A stretch of DNA of 64,000 nt from Paramacrobiotus metropolitanus (GCF_019649055.1 NW_026570447.1:56242-120241), one strand, 5' to 3'; counted from the first letter of the stretch, positions 26,501 through 38,076 are shown. The notes: generated by a model from the letters alone, not told the origin. Program-made: numbers and translations.

Positions 26501-29500
26501 GGTTGAACCGCCGGCGCGGCGGTAAAAGGGCATTGTTTCGGGAGTGTATTAATTTCATTGAACGGTGCCTGTCGGGTTGCGCGATCCGGTTTCCGGGCCG
26601 CGCGCGTCCCGTTTTCCTCCCGTTTTGCCTGCACTACCTCCATTTGGACTCATTTCCCGTTTCCGCCGGCAGCCGGGCCTGACAGGTTACCCTGCTCGCG
26701 TTGGATAATTAACACCGGTGTGTGCCGGTACGAGCGAGTGATTGACAGAAACGCCGCCCGTCTACTGTTTCAACGGCGAACGGGGATTAATGGCAACGGG
26801 CCAAGTAGAGCAGGGGAGCGCTGCCGGCTGTTGTTGCCAGGGAAGCCGGTGAGAGCGGCCGCTGCGGAATTAGCTTGTTGTTTTGCGCGCAAAAGCCGGA
26901 TTAGGATCGGCGCGGAATGTGTAGGGCTGCAGGTTGAGAGAGAGACGGGAAGTGAGAGAGAGAGAGAAAAAAGGAGAAACAAATAGCGGAATGCAGCGCC
27001 CGGGGGATTACTCCCGTTCCCTTTTAATACGGCCTAGATGCGCGGCCGCGCGGAGATATTATCTCGGGCGCGGTGTATAAATGTTGTTACATTTTTATTT
27101 TTTATTCTTTCCATTTGTTACTATTTTTATTTATTTTTTACTGTATTTTTTTAATCATTATTGAGTATTATTATTTTTTATTTATTTTTACTATATTATT
27201 TTTTATTTTTATCATTTATTACGATTTTTTATTTATTTATTATTTCAAACGAAAAGAAATTTAGGGATTTCCGGTGCTTGACGCAGGTGCCACCGCCCGG
27301 TGCGGCAGCGTAGTGGCAATTTTATTTCGACAATTTACGAAAACTCCCATTCTTTTGCTTTTTTGTTTTCGTCAAAAAAATGAACTCTCTCGACACTTCT
27401 TTTACTAAAAAAATAGGACTAGATTATAGGTAAAACTAGAAATAAATTCCGACGCTATTCGAACGGAAAATAGGCCTAATGCCTAAGAAATTTTTGAAAT
27501 TTTCCTTTCTGTGAAAAACTAACCGGCAAATGCAGTAAAATGTGGAATAATGAAGGATTGTATTGTAGCGATCGGGCGCAGTATCATTCCGCGTTTCTTC
27601 CGCACTTTCTTCGACAACGGCGTCGTGGAGCTGCAGTACGAGCTGAAGTTGCCGCGTGAGTCGCAGCTGAGCCCCAACCTGCTGGTGCTGGACTGCGACA
27701 ACGCCGTGCAGACCACCACGCACGTCAAACCCTCCTTCGGCAAGGTCAGGCCGAAACATTCCCCGAAAAACTGACGTGGCCGGAATTTTTTTATATTTTA
27801 TCCTGGTTGCAGGTGACGACGGATGGCCGGTTGATCCTGCACATCGTGGTAAGCATCTTTTATTCTATTAATAAAATAACATAAATAAGTACAAGATACG
27901 GCAGACAAATTACCGAAAACCCGGCTGAATTAATTAAGTAGATAGACGTTAAATAATTAGATTTTAAAAAAATAAAATAGGTAGATAAATTACCTATTTT
28001 ATAATTACAAGAAAAAAATTACAAAAAAATTGGCTGAATAAATTTAATAGATAAATAAGCCCCACATCGGGTTAAAATAAAAAGCATTCTACTTTTAATA
28101 AATTCCTAAATAAACGAGTTGGGTTGATTAAATTTTAAAAAAAAGTCTAAACAGTCAACAAAATATGTGAGTTTCATTTCGACAACAAGCAGAATAATAA
28201 AATACAATAAATAAATTAACAAATCTGGATAAATTAAATGGATGAATCGACGCCGAAATTACACTGAAATAAACCGTGAAAAATAAATTACATAAACAGA
28301 GTAATAAATTATTGTTAATTAAATGAACAAAATAGGTGACGTAGCAGGAAAAGTAGAAGAGTCTCATTCCGACAGCATCGCGGTAAGAAAATACGATACA
28401 TAAATTAACAGAAATTCGGATAAAATAAATAAGTAAAGAAATAAAGCAAATTAATTGGAATACACATGAATGTGCGTAATTTCGTAGGAGGAGACGCTGC
28501 GGTTCCGTGCGTGGATCTTCAGTATCCGGGCGCACATGGAGTTGATCCAGCGGCAGGTGCTGCTCATGCAGCTGGAGCAGGCGCACAGCGGCCTGCCGCC
28601 CCCCGGCCCGGCCGGCCCCGGCGGCCCCCTGGAGCCCTTCACCAAGAATCTCACGCTCTCCGGCCTCCCCAACGCCATCATCCACTTCCTCAGGGTCAGT
28701 ATTGCTTTTTTATATTTTTAATTTATTTATTGGAATTTTATCTTCAATTTCAAAATTTTTAATCAATTTCTCAAGCATTTTATACAGTTGTGCTGGGTAT
28801 TTTGTGAATAATCATATGCAATTTTTATTCGGCGATTTTATTTTAATTTTTCAGGGTCAGTCGCACATCTTTTTAAATTTTTTTAATTTTTTTGCAGTTT
28901 TATCTTCAATTTCCAAATTTTTAATCCATTTTTCAGGCATTTTATACAGTTGTGCTGGGTATTTTGGGAATAATCTATGCAGTTTTTTTTTCGGCGATTT
29001 TATTTTTATTTACTCAGACTCAGTCGCACATCTTTTTAATTTTATTTAATTTTTTTGCAATTTTATCTTCAATTTCCAAATTTTTAATCCATTTTTCAGG
29101 CATTTTATACAGTTGTGCTGGGTATTTTGGGAATAATCATATGCAGTTTTTTTTCGGCGATTTTATTTTTATTTACTCAGACTCAGTCGCACATCTTTTT
29201 AATTTTATTTAATTTTTTTGTAATTTTGTCTTCAATTCTCAAATTTTTAATCAATTTTTCAGGCATTTTATACAGTTGTGCTGGGTATTTTGGGAATAAT
29301 CATATGCAGTTTTTTTTCAGCGATTTTATTTTAATTTCACAGGGTCAGTCGCACATCTTTTGTATTTTTTTCAATTTTTATTTTCGATTTTTAATTTTTT
29401 ATTTAATGTTTCCAAGCATTTATACAAGGTAGTCTGCAAATAATCACATGCGATTTTTATTTTGGCATAAAACGGTGTCAGTCATCCGCGAGCGATTAAA

Positions 29501-32115
29501 AATGCTGCTCACCGGCGCCGAAAAATGCCAGCCAGTGTAATGTCGGTGAAAGGGTCGTTAATTCGCTGGCCCGCTGTGAAATGGCGGTTTTATGGTCGGA
29601 CGATTAAACGCCGGCTTGGCGCGCATATTTGGCAGTAAACGGCGGACAAAACAACGAAATTAACTGGAAATAATACTGCGTACTGATATATCCTTGTTTT
29701 CAACAGTTATTTGTAATCTCTTTATATAATTATTTACCATAGTTATTATTTTTTTATAATTATAAAATTTATTTTATATTTTAAATATTCATTTTTTATT
29801 TATCTATGATTCGGGCATTTAATTGGGTGATTTTCTCCCCTAAAATTAATTGAACAATAATTTTAAAAAATCCTTTCTTATGTTGAATAATTTTAAAAAA
29901 ATCTTTTCTTATGTTGAATAATTTTTAAAACTCTTTTCTTATTTTAAATAATTTCTAAAAATCTTTTTTTATTGTGAATAAATACGGTGATTTGTTTGGA
30001 TAGTTGTGCGAGATCCTGGAGCCGATGCAGGAGGTGATGTCGCGGCACAAGGCCTTCCGCGAGATGCCGCCGGCCGACTGCCTGACGCACCTGCTGTACA
30101 GCAAATGGCAGAACGTCACGCAGCCGCAAGGTGAGGGTGGTGGCCCGCGTGACAGCGGTGTGTTTTTTATTTTCATTTTGCGTTTGCGTGCCGTGACCCG
30201 TCGTCAATGTGCTCGTGTACAGGCATGCTCAAAAACCATCCCCTGGCCGCCCAGCATGCGCCGGCCTCGCTGCCTGACTCCAGTAAGCCCTTAACAGTTT
30301 TTTCCCTATTTTTTATGTATATTCTTAATTTTTTATATTTGTCTTTAATTTTTATATTGACATGTTATGCATATATTTTAATTTTTTAATGTCCTATTGG
30401 GTTTATTTTCTGTTTATATACTTACTCATATTTTTATGTATACATTTTTATGTATTCATATATTTTTATGTATATATTTACATTTTTTCCACGTGTGCCT
30501 GTATTTTTATTTAAATATTTTCCTAAATTTGCAGTTTTTTTTAATTAAATTTATTCCATATATTTTTTGTATTTATTATTTTGTTCTAATTTTTGTACTA
30601 ATATTTTTTTTATATATTTTAAATTTTTTATGCAGTTATTGTGTATTGTTTTTTGTATATATTTCTGTACGATGTGGTGACCTTTGAAATGACGCTGGGT
30701 TGCTTGGCAGCGGACGGCGCCAAAGCCAGTAATAAGCGGCGGAAACGCAAGACCTCGGCGTCCTCCAGCACCGGAGGCCGCGCCGGCGCCGGCACCCCCC
30801 TCAGCGCCCAGAACGGGCCCAGCGCCGCGGCCCCCGCCGCCCCCGGGGTGGTGCCCATGCCGCCCTCCAGCAAGAAGAGCAAGGCGGGACAGGCTGCCGC
30901 CGCCGCGGCGGCGGCAGCGGCCGCGGTGGCGCACTGTATGCCCCTCGCGTCGCAGGTCAGTGCAGCACATTAATGCCAGGAATAATTCCGTCAATAATTC
31001 GACTGTTCGATGTACAAGTAATTTCAATTATTGCAGAGTTAATTTCAGTAATTCCAGGGCTAATTTCAAAACGTAATTGGCGTTATTAATTCAAATAATT
31101 TCCAAAAATTAGAATAATTATTTCGGTAATCGGGAATAATACATTTGCATAATTATGTAATCGGGAATAATACATTTGCATTTTCGGAATAATTATTTTG
31201 GTAATCAGGAATAATGCACTTGCATTAGTTAAAATATTCTCAATAATATTACGATAAAAAATAGCAATAACTCCAGTGCAGTGAATAATTATTCAAAATT
31301 AGTAATACTAAAATTTTGACAAAATAGTACAAATAATTGTAATAATTAACTACGAGTAGGAAATAATTTTAATAATCTGAAATTTGAAGAATCATCCGAA
31401 TTGTAAAGAATAATATTGTCAACTTCGGATTAAGTCATTTAAAATAAATTCCGGTAACTAGTACCAAAAAAAATGTTTAGTTAGATTAAGCAGTTATAAT
31501 TCTGCAGTAATTATGTACTACTAATCTCAGTTAATAGTCATAATAATTCCAGTAATTCCATTTCCGGTAGATTTTATTCCGGTAGATTTTATATTTTTTT
31601 TTTTGCGGTTAATCGACGGAAAAATTTAAAATAATTTTTTTAATAACCGTTTTTATTAAGAATAATAATAATGATTATTAATAATTTTTTCCTCGTTAAC
31701 CGGCGCATTTTTTCCGTCGCAGGACGTGATGATCGTCGGGGAGCCGACACTGATGGGCGGGGATTTCGGGGACGAGGACGAGCGGCTGATCTCGCGTCTA
31801 GAGAACAACCAGTACGACCCGGCGCTGGCCGCCCAACTGGGCCCGCCCCCGCCGCCCCTCCCGGGGATCCGGGCGCGCAGCAGCAGCCAGGAGGAAGGGG
31901 GCCTGCCGCCCCCCGCGGGGCCGGGGCCCCAACGCACCCCCTCCACCATCCAGCACACCTCCGACGCCGCCCACTTCACGGCGCCGTCGCCGCGCGGCCG
32001 CCCGCCCAGCGCGGGGGCGTGGCCGGGAGGGGCGGGGTCAGGGGCCCCGCCCAACCGCCCCAGTTCCACGGCCTCCAGCGGCAACGGCAGCGAGAAGCGC
32101 TCGCCCAATCATTAA
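20521..32115 (+). CDS. LDB1: LIM domain-binding protein (LDB1/CLIM/Chip homologue)
   Basis: Nine exons: 20521-20988, 22099-22219, 27569-27744, 27813-27848, 28488-28694, 30004-30130, 30223-30282, 30711-30955, 31723-32115 (1833 nt, 610 aa, phases consistent). The protein is a nuclear co-regulator. It self-associates through a conserved N-terminal dimerisation domain and bridges LIM-homeodomain, LMO and SSBP-type partners. Family landmarks: NIWWDQFASEFFEDDA, IGRSIIPRFFRTFF, WIFSIRAHMELI, LCEILEPMQEVMSRHK, a basic KRRKRK nuclear localisation signal (about 407-412), and the LIM-interaction domain DVMIVGEPTLMGGDFGDEDE at 481-500. Unlike vertebrate LDB1 it has a long Pro/Gly-rich N-terminal extension and an Ala-rich run before the LID. 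The start is uncertain: ATG 20521 is the first in the conserved frame, but protein-like codons continue upstream to about 20460 in the same frame, and an MTDDHPPPP reading (20393) lies in another frame. An indel in the CCGCC-rich tract would unite them. Confidence 0.95.
22330..22780. repeat. Diverged tandem repeat in LDB1 intron 2
   Basis: Segments around 22345, 22475 and 22720 share TTTATCG(T/C)TTTTCGA(G/A)AAT and, in the first two, CGG(T/C)GA(C/A)GTGACCGCTTA. Spacing is about 130 bp for the first pair. The array is degenerate and AT-rich. Confidence 0.5.
23170..23450. repeat. ~80-bp tandem repeat, three units, in LDB1 intron 2
   Basis: CTCGGTTTATTTTTTAATA (or CTTCGG...) occurs near 23195, 23275 and 23357. 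Each is followed by TTCTCCTATTTG(C/T/G)T(A/G)ATGTTTGA. Confidence 0.8.
23750..25330. other. GC-rich islands within LDB1 intron 2
   Basis: Two islands (about 23765-24110 and 24870-25330) break the AT-rich intron. The second gives a 137-codon plus-strand ORF, but it starts with GTG, is preceded in frame by a stop, and matches no family. The islands may be regulatory sequence or an unrecognised nested exon. I see nothing decisive. Confidence 0.3.
25961..26432. mobile_element. MITE with ~100-bp inverted repeats and TTAA flanks (piggyBac-like)
   Basis: Left end TTAA|GGGATTAGGCCC and right end GGGCCGAGTCCC|TTAA are inverted. Further in, ACTTTCGCTGTCGCGCACTC and AAACACTTTTTTGCATTGCT are repeated inverted at about 26009-26053 and 26341-26385, nearly exact. 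The total of 472 bp has no coding capacity. TTAA target duplications point to the piggyBac superfamily, but no transposase is present to confirm it. Related copies lie near 12.0-12.5 kb and 13.5 kb. Confidence 0.8.
28686..29460 (+). repeat. 163-bp tandem array at the start of LDB1 intron 5, copying the exon's donor site
   Basis: GCATTTTATACAGTTGTGCT occurs at 28775, 28937, 29100 and 29263 (periods 162, 163, 163), with a degraded fifth copy at about 29416. The unit starts at the exon/intron junction: the true donor context CAGGGTCAGT (28692) is repeated exactly near 28853 and 29341 and as CAGACTCAGT in the other units. Confidence 0.92.
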
Positions 32116-33681
32116 GCAGCGAATTTATGTTTCGGACGGACGCAGTATTATGTGTGTTGGGATGAAAATTTGAAAATAGGCCGCGTTAATTTTGTATTTT
32201 TCTTGGGTTTTATTTTCGGGTCGATTGTCGGTGGCGGTGGTGTTTATTAATGAGGGCAGCGTTGCGCGGATGTGCGCCGAAAAATGGGCGGTTGTAATAA
32301 TTGTGTACATATTTAATTCTGCTAGACTGGCCAGCCGATATAACAATAAAATTGCAAACAAAATTCAAACAATTTTAAAACAGGAATAGAGCAATATAGA
32401 ATATTTGTTATTATTCTATTTATAGTGGTAAATAAAAAAATGTACTGATAAAAAATAAATCAATAATAAACAAAAATAATAATAAATGGGCGGTCGTAAT
32501 AATTGTGTACAATAATGTACATACTGTATCATTATCATATAATTCTGGCAACTGACCAGCAAAATTAATAATGAAACTGCAAACAAAATCCAAAAAAACG
32601 GCACGGTAAAGAGAAAGGTTGAAAAAACAGTAAAACATTCGTCATTCTGTCTGTATTACTGAACAGAAACTGACGACAAAAACATTAATTATCAGTATAA
32701 GATTGTGCCAATACACATTTGCCAAATAGGAATAGCAATAGAAGTAATTTCTTATACCAGGCCTACGCCCTACAGATTACTAATACAGTAAACCGATTTT
32801 CAAGTAATCCAACTACGTGCAGCACGAATAAAATCTGGATGCTGTTCTTGTCCAGACAAAATTAATGTTACTACCGGTAGGTACAACCCGTTGATGTTTT
32901 CGCTGTTAGAAGAGACACGATCGAGCGCTCATAACATTTATTAGTTTTTATTTTGCAAATGCAGTTCCCATCAAAATTTCAGTCATGACGTGAGAAACCT
33001 TTAATAAGTATCATGTCACCAAGTGCAAACTTAGTACTAGAAAACATTTACAAAAGTAACACCTGCTCTATGCTATCCTGATCGGGGATCGTACCCATTA
33101 CACAGAATCAATTAGTCAAAGACTAATTTCTCTCCAGAAAACTGAAGGCGCAACACACAAACCATCAGTTGGGAAGCAAAGAACATTTCTATGCAGGTAC
33201 AGAACATTTCTCTGTACTCGTATTATAACCCGTTAGTAAATTAAAGCCGTTAGCCGTACATTATATCTGTACATGGAATGTTACGATTAATATCTACGAG
33301 TATTACTAGTATAAGTACTTATTTATATTATCCTAATTGTAACAGTTGATAAATAATCGATACTGATCATGACAAATCAACGATCTTTCGAGCTAGTGCG
33401 TCGCGTAAGTGGACGTTGGAAGTTGGACGTGATGATAAAGCGAGATAAACATTTGCTGCGATTGGAATCAGTCGGCAGGAAACAGCGTCTAGTGTTGAAA
33501 CCGCAAGTTTCTGTATCGACAACGTTATTTGCGAAGGCCGATTGTTTCACCAGTTGACAGTGCACTGCTGGAATAACCACTTAACAGTAGTGTTTATTGA
33601 TAGTTTTGTGGTGATCGATCACAAGCTTCTTCGAAGGCATTTAAGCTAATCATCCTTTCTGTGATTATACGATTATTCGCA
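32116..33681. other. Spacer between LDB1 and the three-finger gene
   Basis: LDB1 3' UTR, then AT-rich DNA. A 62-codon ORF at 33369-33557 (MTNQRSFELVRRVSGRWKLD...) begins with ATG and has plausible composition, but it overlaps an antisense ORF and matches nothing. It could be an upstream ORF of the next gene. Nothing else is supported. Confidence 0.4.
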
Positions 33682-35480
33682 ATGAAAGCCGTCGTGGTGC
33701 TGCTACTGGTGAGCTGCATAGGCTGGACGCTCGCCGCTCGTTCGGATGGTAGGTCTTATATAACGAGTCGTAACGACCGTCTTAAGATCAGCGGAAATCA
33801 GTAGCTTGGCGCACATCGCGGTAACATGGAAACAAGCGGGCGCGCGCAGAACAGGATAAAGTGGCGAAGTATCGTGACATCACACCAGACTACATGTTCC
33901 GTGCAGTTGGCATCGAAACACTCGGACCTTTGGAATCAGACGCCTCTCGCATGGTCGCCGAACTCGGGCAGATGATACGCGGGATACGGGCGATCGCGTA
34001 TTAGCGACAGCGATTCAGCATCGAAATCCAACGCGCGAATGCAGCGCCAGCATCGGCTAATTTAGATGAAGTGTTCGGTATAATGAGGCCGTCTATTTCT
34101 GCTGTCGGCTGAGGCTGTGGAATTCGTACATGTTTTCTATGCTAGAAAAACTGTGACCTTTGTATACCGCCAATTAATAAAAATTGCATCGGTAGGCGTG
34201 CCGCGGTGTTATCAGTGCCGGAGCGCCGTGGACCGGGACTGTCCGCCGGACGGCCCGGTGCAGGCCAAATGGGCCCGTGAATGCGATCCAGGTGTGGTGG
34301 GATGCACGAAAATCACCGCCGAGAACGGTCAGTACTGAAGACTTGGGCCTTGTCCGGAATTCGCAGCGAATCTCGTTGCGATACAGCAACTCCACCTCGC
34401 GAGGTGGCTTCACGCGTACCGTATCTGTAGGCGAGGCCACTGCATACAGCCACCTCGTGCGGTTGAGCAACCATACCAAAGCTAGATTCGCTTCGAATTC
34501 GGGACGAGGCCTTGAAGTATTCCGATTCATGTACTTATAATAATTCAGGGTATAGCTTTAATTGGGTTATTCACATTTAATTTAATTTAATTTAATTTAA
34601 TTTGAGTCAGTGCAGGTAGCCCATATCCGGCTAGGATGACATCTAGCCTGGGATTTTAAACCTGGCTGGCGAGACGCTAATTAGAAAACATCAATGAGTG
34701 GGAAACTGACCTGAAGACTCCATACACATACACCAAAACAGCGATACATCATACACCAAAAAGCGATTCATTAAAACAGATTAACAGAATTTAGTTGTGT
34801 ACAGAGCGGTTCTAAAACAGCTAAGTGTAGGTAAATTAACATAGGTTACAAGCAAAATTACGCAGTTCATCACTTCAACACATAATACACTTCGTCCAGT
34901 CTCTTACCGATACAAAACGTTTCGTGAGCACAAGAGCGTTACCTCGCATTAAAGCAACACTGATTCTCTCCTCTCACACACTTTAATATAATTCATAATG
35001 AATATAACGCTAGCAGCGGGCAGACTATTAATTTTAGTACTTGTATCTACCATCTGTACGGATCTGTGCAGCTGCATCACAGCTGATTGGCTGGCTTTAA
35101 GTATGTACGCGCAGTGCATTGACATTAAATTAATCATTTTAATGTGAATGCACTGCGCGTACTTATTGACCGTATCGGTACCGTGTACGAATACGCGATG
35201 GGCCAATCAAATGAGCGTACGTGGTCTGTATTGTACGAAGCAGTGGACGGTATTCTTTATGATAAGTCTGATACGGTGATACCTACAGTAATTCGTATTG
35301 CTTTGAATTATCTGAGAAACAAGTCAATTGAATGTTGATTGGATCCGTGTCGGTCTGTTTACAGGCGATGTGGAGCGCGTCTGCGGCAATCCGCAGCATC
35401 TGAAGATGCCGGGGACCGCGCGGCGAGCCGGCGTCGGCTTCGTGACCTACTGCACCGGGGCCGAGCTGTGCAACGCTTGA
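33682..35480 (+). CDS. Secreted Ly6/uPAR-type three-finger protein
   Basis: Three exons, 33682-33748, 34196-34327, 35365-35480, all in phase 1, 104 aa. The signal peptide is MKAVVVLLLVSCIGWTLAA. The mature part starts CYQC and has eight cysteines ending in the family hallmark C-N (ELCNA). The order CxxC, C, C, C, C, C, CN fits the LU three-finger fold with its disulfide core. There is no hydrophobic GPI-attachment tail after CN, so a soluble secreted form is predicted. Known LU proteins modulate channels, receptors or septate junctions; the target here is unknown. An AATAAA poly(A) signal is at 35578-35583. Intron 2 contains a possible alternative signal-peptide exon (34998-35100). Confidence 0.85.
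34998..35100 (+). CDS. Possible alternative first exon (signal peptide) of the three-finger gene
   Basis: ATG at 34998 opens 34 codons with a strong hydrophobic core (LLILVLVSTICTDLCSCI). They reach a GTATGT donor at 35101 in phase 1, the phase needed for the third exon at 35365. The product would lack the CYQC exon, so function is doubtful. An unrelated chance ORF is possible. A long hairpin follows the donor directly. Confidence 0.3.
35105..35162. repeat. Near-perfect hairpin, 25-nt arms
   Basis: Arms 35105-35129 and 35138-35162 (GTACGCGCAGTGCATT...) pair with one mismatch around an 8-nt loop. The DNA flanking it is only weakly inverted, so it is not clearly the centre of a larger element. 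Confidence 0.9.
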
Positions 35481-36577
35481 CATGCGCCATACGGGGCCGG
35501 ACCGTGGAAATGGATAACGCTAGCCATGTTCTTTGTCGATTTAATCACCTGATTTTGCGATATAAAGCAACCCACTGAATAAAGCCACAACTAACGGTCA
35601 TGATTGTGTGGTTCGTGACTCTTTTCGTGACGCTGTGTACTCAACGAGAAGAAGTATATATACCGACAAAAACAACTGCGACTAGCGCGGCAGTTCTCTG
35701 ACCTTCGGTTTTGCTGTCCGAATTTGCGGGCCGACGTATTGCTGATGAACACACCGTGCTGACCGTCACATTCGTTACCGACCATTTGTTTTTCTTCAGT
35801 TTTACTGCTGTCTCACTTCTTGCTGTAAGCCATTCTGCAAAGCTCCTTGAAACTCAACAACGCCATAAATTATGATTACCATGAACATTAGTTGACACCA
35901 TGAATGAATTAGGTTCAAATTTACCGGAAATTGAGTGTGAATGGTAGCATGAAGTCCAGCAAGACGCTGCATTTCCGTATAATGTAGAGCATATTAAGCG
36001 TGTCAGTTTTTATACTATGTAGTTGAACAGCACAGCGCTGGCCCTAGGAACTGAAATCCTTAGAGAGAGGTTTAGAGGAGCCTCAGCGTACCGATGCTAT
36101 TCAGCACAGATGTCTGCTACATTCCTCAGAGCCAAATTATCAGGTATACCGTCTTCAAATCAGAACACTCTTGTTTATCTGAGCACTGTATTTCCGGTAT
36201 TCTCCAAAACTTATTGTCCGGTAGCTTTCGCAAAGTAGTAGATATACACAGATTACAAATGCACAAGTAAACCATATCGACAGTCACTGCAAATATACGC
36301 ACACTAAGCCAATTCTCCTCCGATGGTAAACCAACAATTTGACATCACTTATAAAAAGCAATTTTTCTTAAATTTGAGTGAATTTTTCTTTTGAACACGT
36401 ACGAAAGTGGCATATTCCGAAAAAGGAAACTTCAATCCTCACAGCCAGGTGAAAGAAAGCCTTAAGACGAATACCCGTTGGAAATCGTGCCTTAAGGCAA
36501 CCTTAAAGACGGTCTTAATGACACAACACAGTGTACCACAATGCAACCAAATAAAAAAAACAGCAAAGTTTCATTGA
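35481..36577. other. Intergenic DNA, no supported gene
   Basis: Contains the poly(A) signal of the three-finger gene. ORFs of 60-70 codons at 35591-35785 (minus) and 36023-36238 (plus) are not convincing. CTTAAG-rich phrases recur at 36450-36520. Confidence 0.4.
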
Positions 36578-36958
36578 CTACCACAGCAGTGGACCTACTT
36601 ACGAGACCGCGCCGCTGACTGGCGAATCAGAGACGACTGGTACGTAAAAGTGCGGCACCATTTCGCATATTACTCGGCATTTGCTCCTTACAGAACTGAC
36701 AACCTTATAATTCTTCGAAGAGTAAACAACCGTACTCCAGCTTCACGATTTATACTGCGTTACAGATATGGCCTAGCCAATATCAATGATGTATTTCTAA
36801 CGCTGATTGAATGTCAGCGTGATCCAAATGTTCGCTGAAATGTGCCGACAACGAAAGGAATGCACCTGTTAATTCGGCCTCAGCGGATGTTCCATGAACA
36901 ACGGCAAGAACGACTGAACGAAGATATGCTTGATCCAGACTATAATACTATGATGTAA
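36578..36958 (+). pseudogene. Decayed coding fragment with in-frame TGA
   Basis: An open plus-strand frame (RDRAADWRIRDDWYVKVRHH..., YRYGLANINDVFLTLIECQR) is interrupted by TGA at 36836-36838. It then continues in the same frame with protein-like sequence (MHLLIRPQRMFHEQRQERLN...) to a TAA at 36956-36958. A CAG acceptor near 36586 could open it. Composition is that of a real protein, but I recognise no family. A unitary pseudogene or degraded transposon gene is the likeliest reading. Confidence 0.4.
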
Positions 36959-37431
36959 AAGCTTTGATAATATGTACTTCTTGTACTGTACTAGTATGGA
37001 GCTCTGGTGCAACCGTGCAATTACTACGTATTTCTGTGAGCCATGAATATGCTGCGTATTCTTGTAGTTTGTTTTCGCTACGGTGTATGTTCGCGGAACT
37101 GTTACTATTTGCGCCTTTCTGTCATTTCTCATTTACTTGATCCAGTTCGACCTGATTTAAGTAATTATTGATGTCCAAAGTCAGTTTTAACTAGTCGTGG
37201 TTGACTGTTGCACTAGAGTAAGGGTGGTCACTATAGTCACTCAGCGGCATAAGGCTCGGCGAAAGCAGGGAAGATGAAATGTCGTGCGCACTGCCGTTGG
37301 GCTCATCATGTTAAGAGCAATTTCCAAGTTGAAAACCTCCTCGATGCCTTTTTAACTGGTAACTCCTGTACTCCTTGTTTGCTTTGCGATGCGCGCGCCA
37401 TTTTTATTCTCCGTACCATGTAGTACACAGA

Positions 37432-37740
37432 ATGATCTCCTACAACGCTTGCAGTGAAATGATACAGCTACAGGGTCATCTGAATAATATGACACGCAGC
37501 GGATGCGACTGCGAAAAACGTGACACTTTTTCCATCCCGCTACGCACTACAACGCTCCGTCCTTCGCGTACTGCCGTAGCTTTTCTGTTGTGCGCGAGCG
37601 ATCCTGCCATTGATTTACACATAAATGTTGACGCTGACGGATGTGATATTTCCCAGACTGAATTATACACACAACTCAATACACGTAAATTTATAGAATT
37701 GTTTGACTTTGTACTTCGCGAGCAAGTTGTGAAAGCATAA
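37432..37740 (+). CDS. Unidentified ORF / possible exon
   Basis: An ATG at 37432 starts 102 codons ending IELFDFVLREQVVKA. The C-terminal third (DLHINVDADGCDISQTELYT) looks protein-like and acidic. No family recognised and no clear promoter or splice structure. It lies among other coding fragments (36578-36958, 37950-38076), so it may be part of the same decayed locus. Confidence 0.3.
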   Translation: MISYNACSEMIQLQGHLNNMTRSGCDCEKRDTFSIPLRTTTLRPSRTAVAFLLCASDPAIDLHINVDADGCDISQTELYTQLNTRKFIELFDFVLREQVVKA

Positions 37741-37878
37741 GCTGTAAGTGCCACTCAGGTCTGTGCACTCCAGTACATACAGAATATACGACGTAAAAAG
37801 TAACAAATCACACGATACTTAAGGCGCAACCAAGTACATACTTAAGATGCAACCAAGTACAAGAAACAGCAAAGTTTC

Positions 37879-37925
37879 GTACAGCGTCGATGTCCTGGCC
37901 TACGGCCAGGTCATCGACGCTGTAC
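37879..37925. repeat. 47-bp hairpin with 22-nt arms, plus a direct repeat of its left arm
   Basis: GTACAGCGTCGATGTCCTGG (left) and its complement ending GACGCTGTAC pair with one mismatch around a 3-nt loop (TAC). The left arm with its flank (AAGTTTCGTACAGCGTC) recurs as a direct repeat at about 37951-37975. Confidence 0.9.
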
Positions 37926-37949
37926 CAGTATAAAAACTGACAAGTTTCG

Positions 37950-38076
37950 TACAGCGTCACTGTCCTGGCCTACGGTAAATGATACAGCTGCGGTGTGTGA
38001 CGCTAACCGCCGCATCGCCCGAAAGCTGTGGACCTTCGTATTCGGCCAATCGTTTCGCAGCAACTCCGACAACGTC
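37950..38076 (+). pseudogene. Coding-like fragment, possible exon ending at a GTAGGC donor
   Basis: A stop-free frame reads KFRTASLSWPTVNDTAAVCD then ANRRIARKLWTFVFGQSF and reaches AG|GTAGGC at 38076/38077. KFRTAS-SWPT is duplicated upstream at about 37873 (part of the hairpin repeat). Function unknown; low confidence. Confidence 0.25.
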
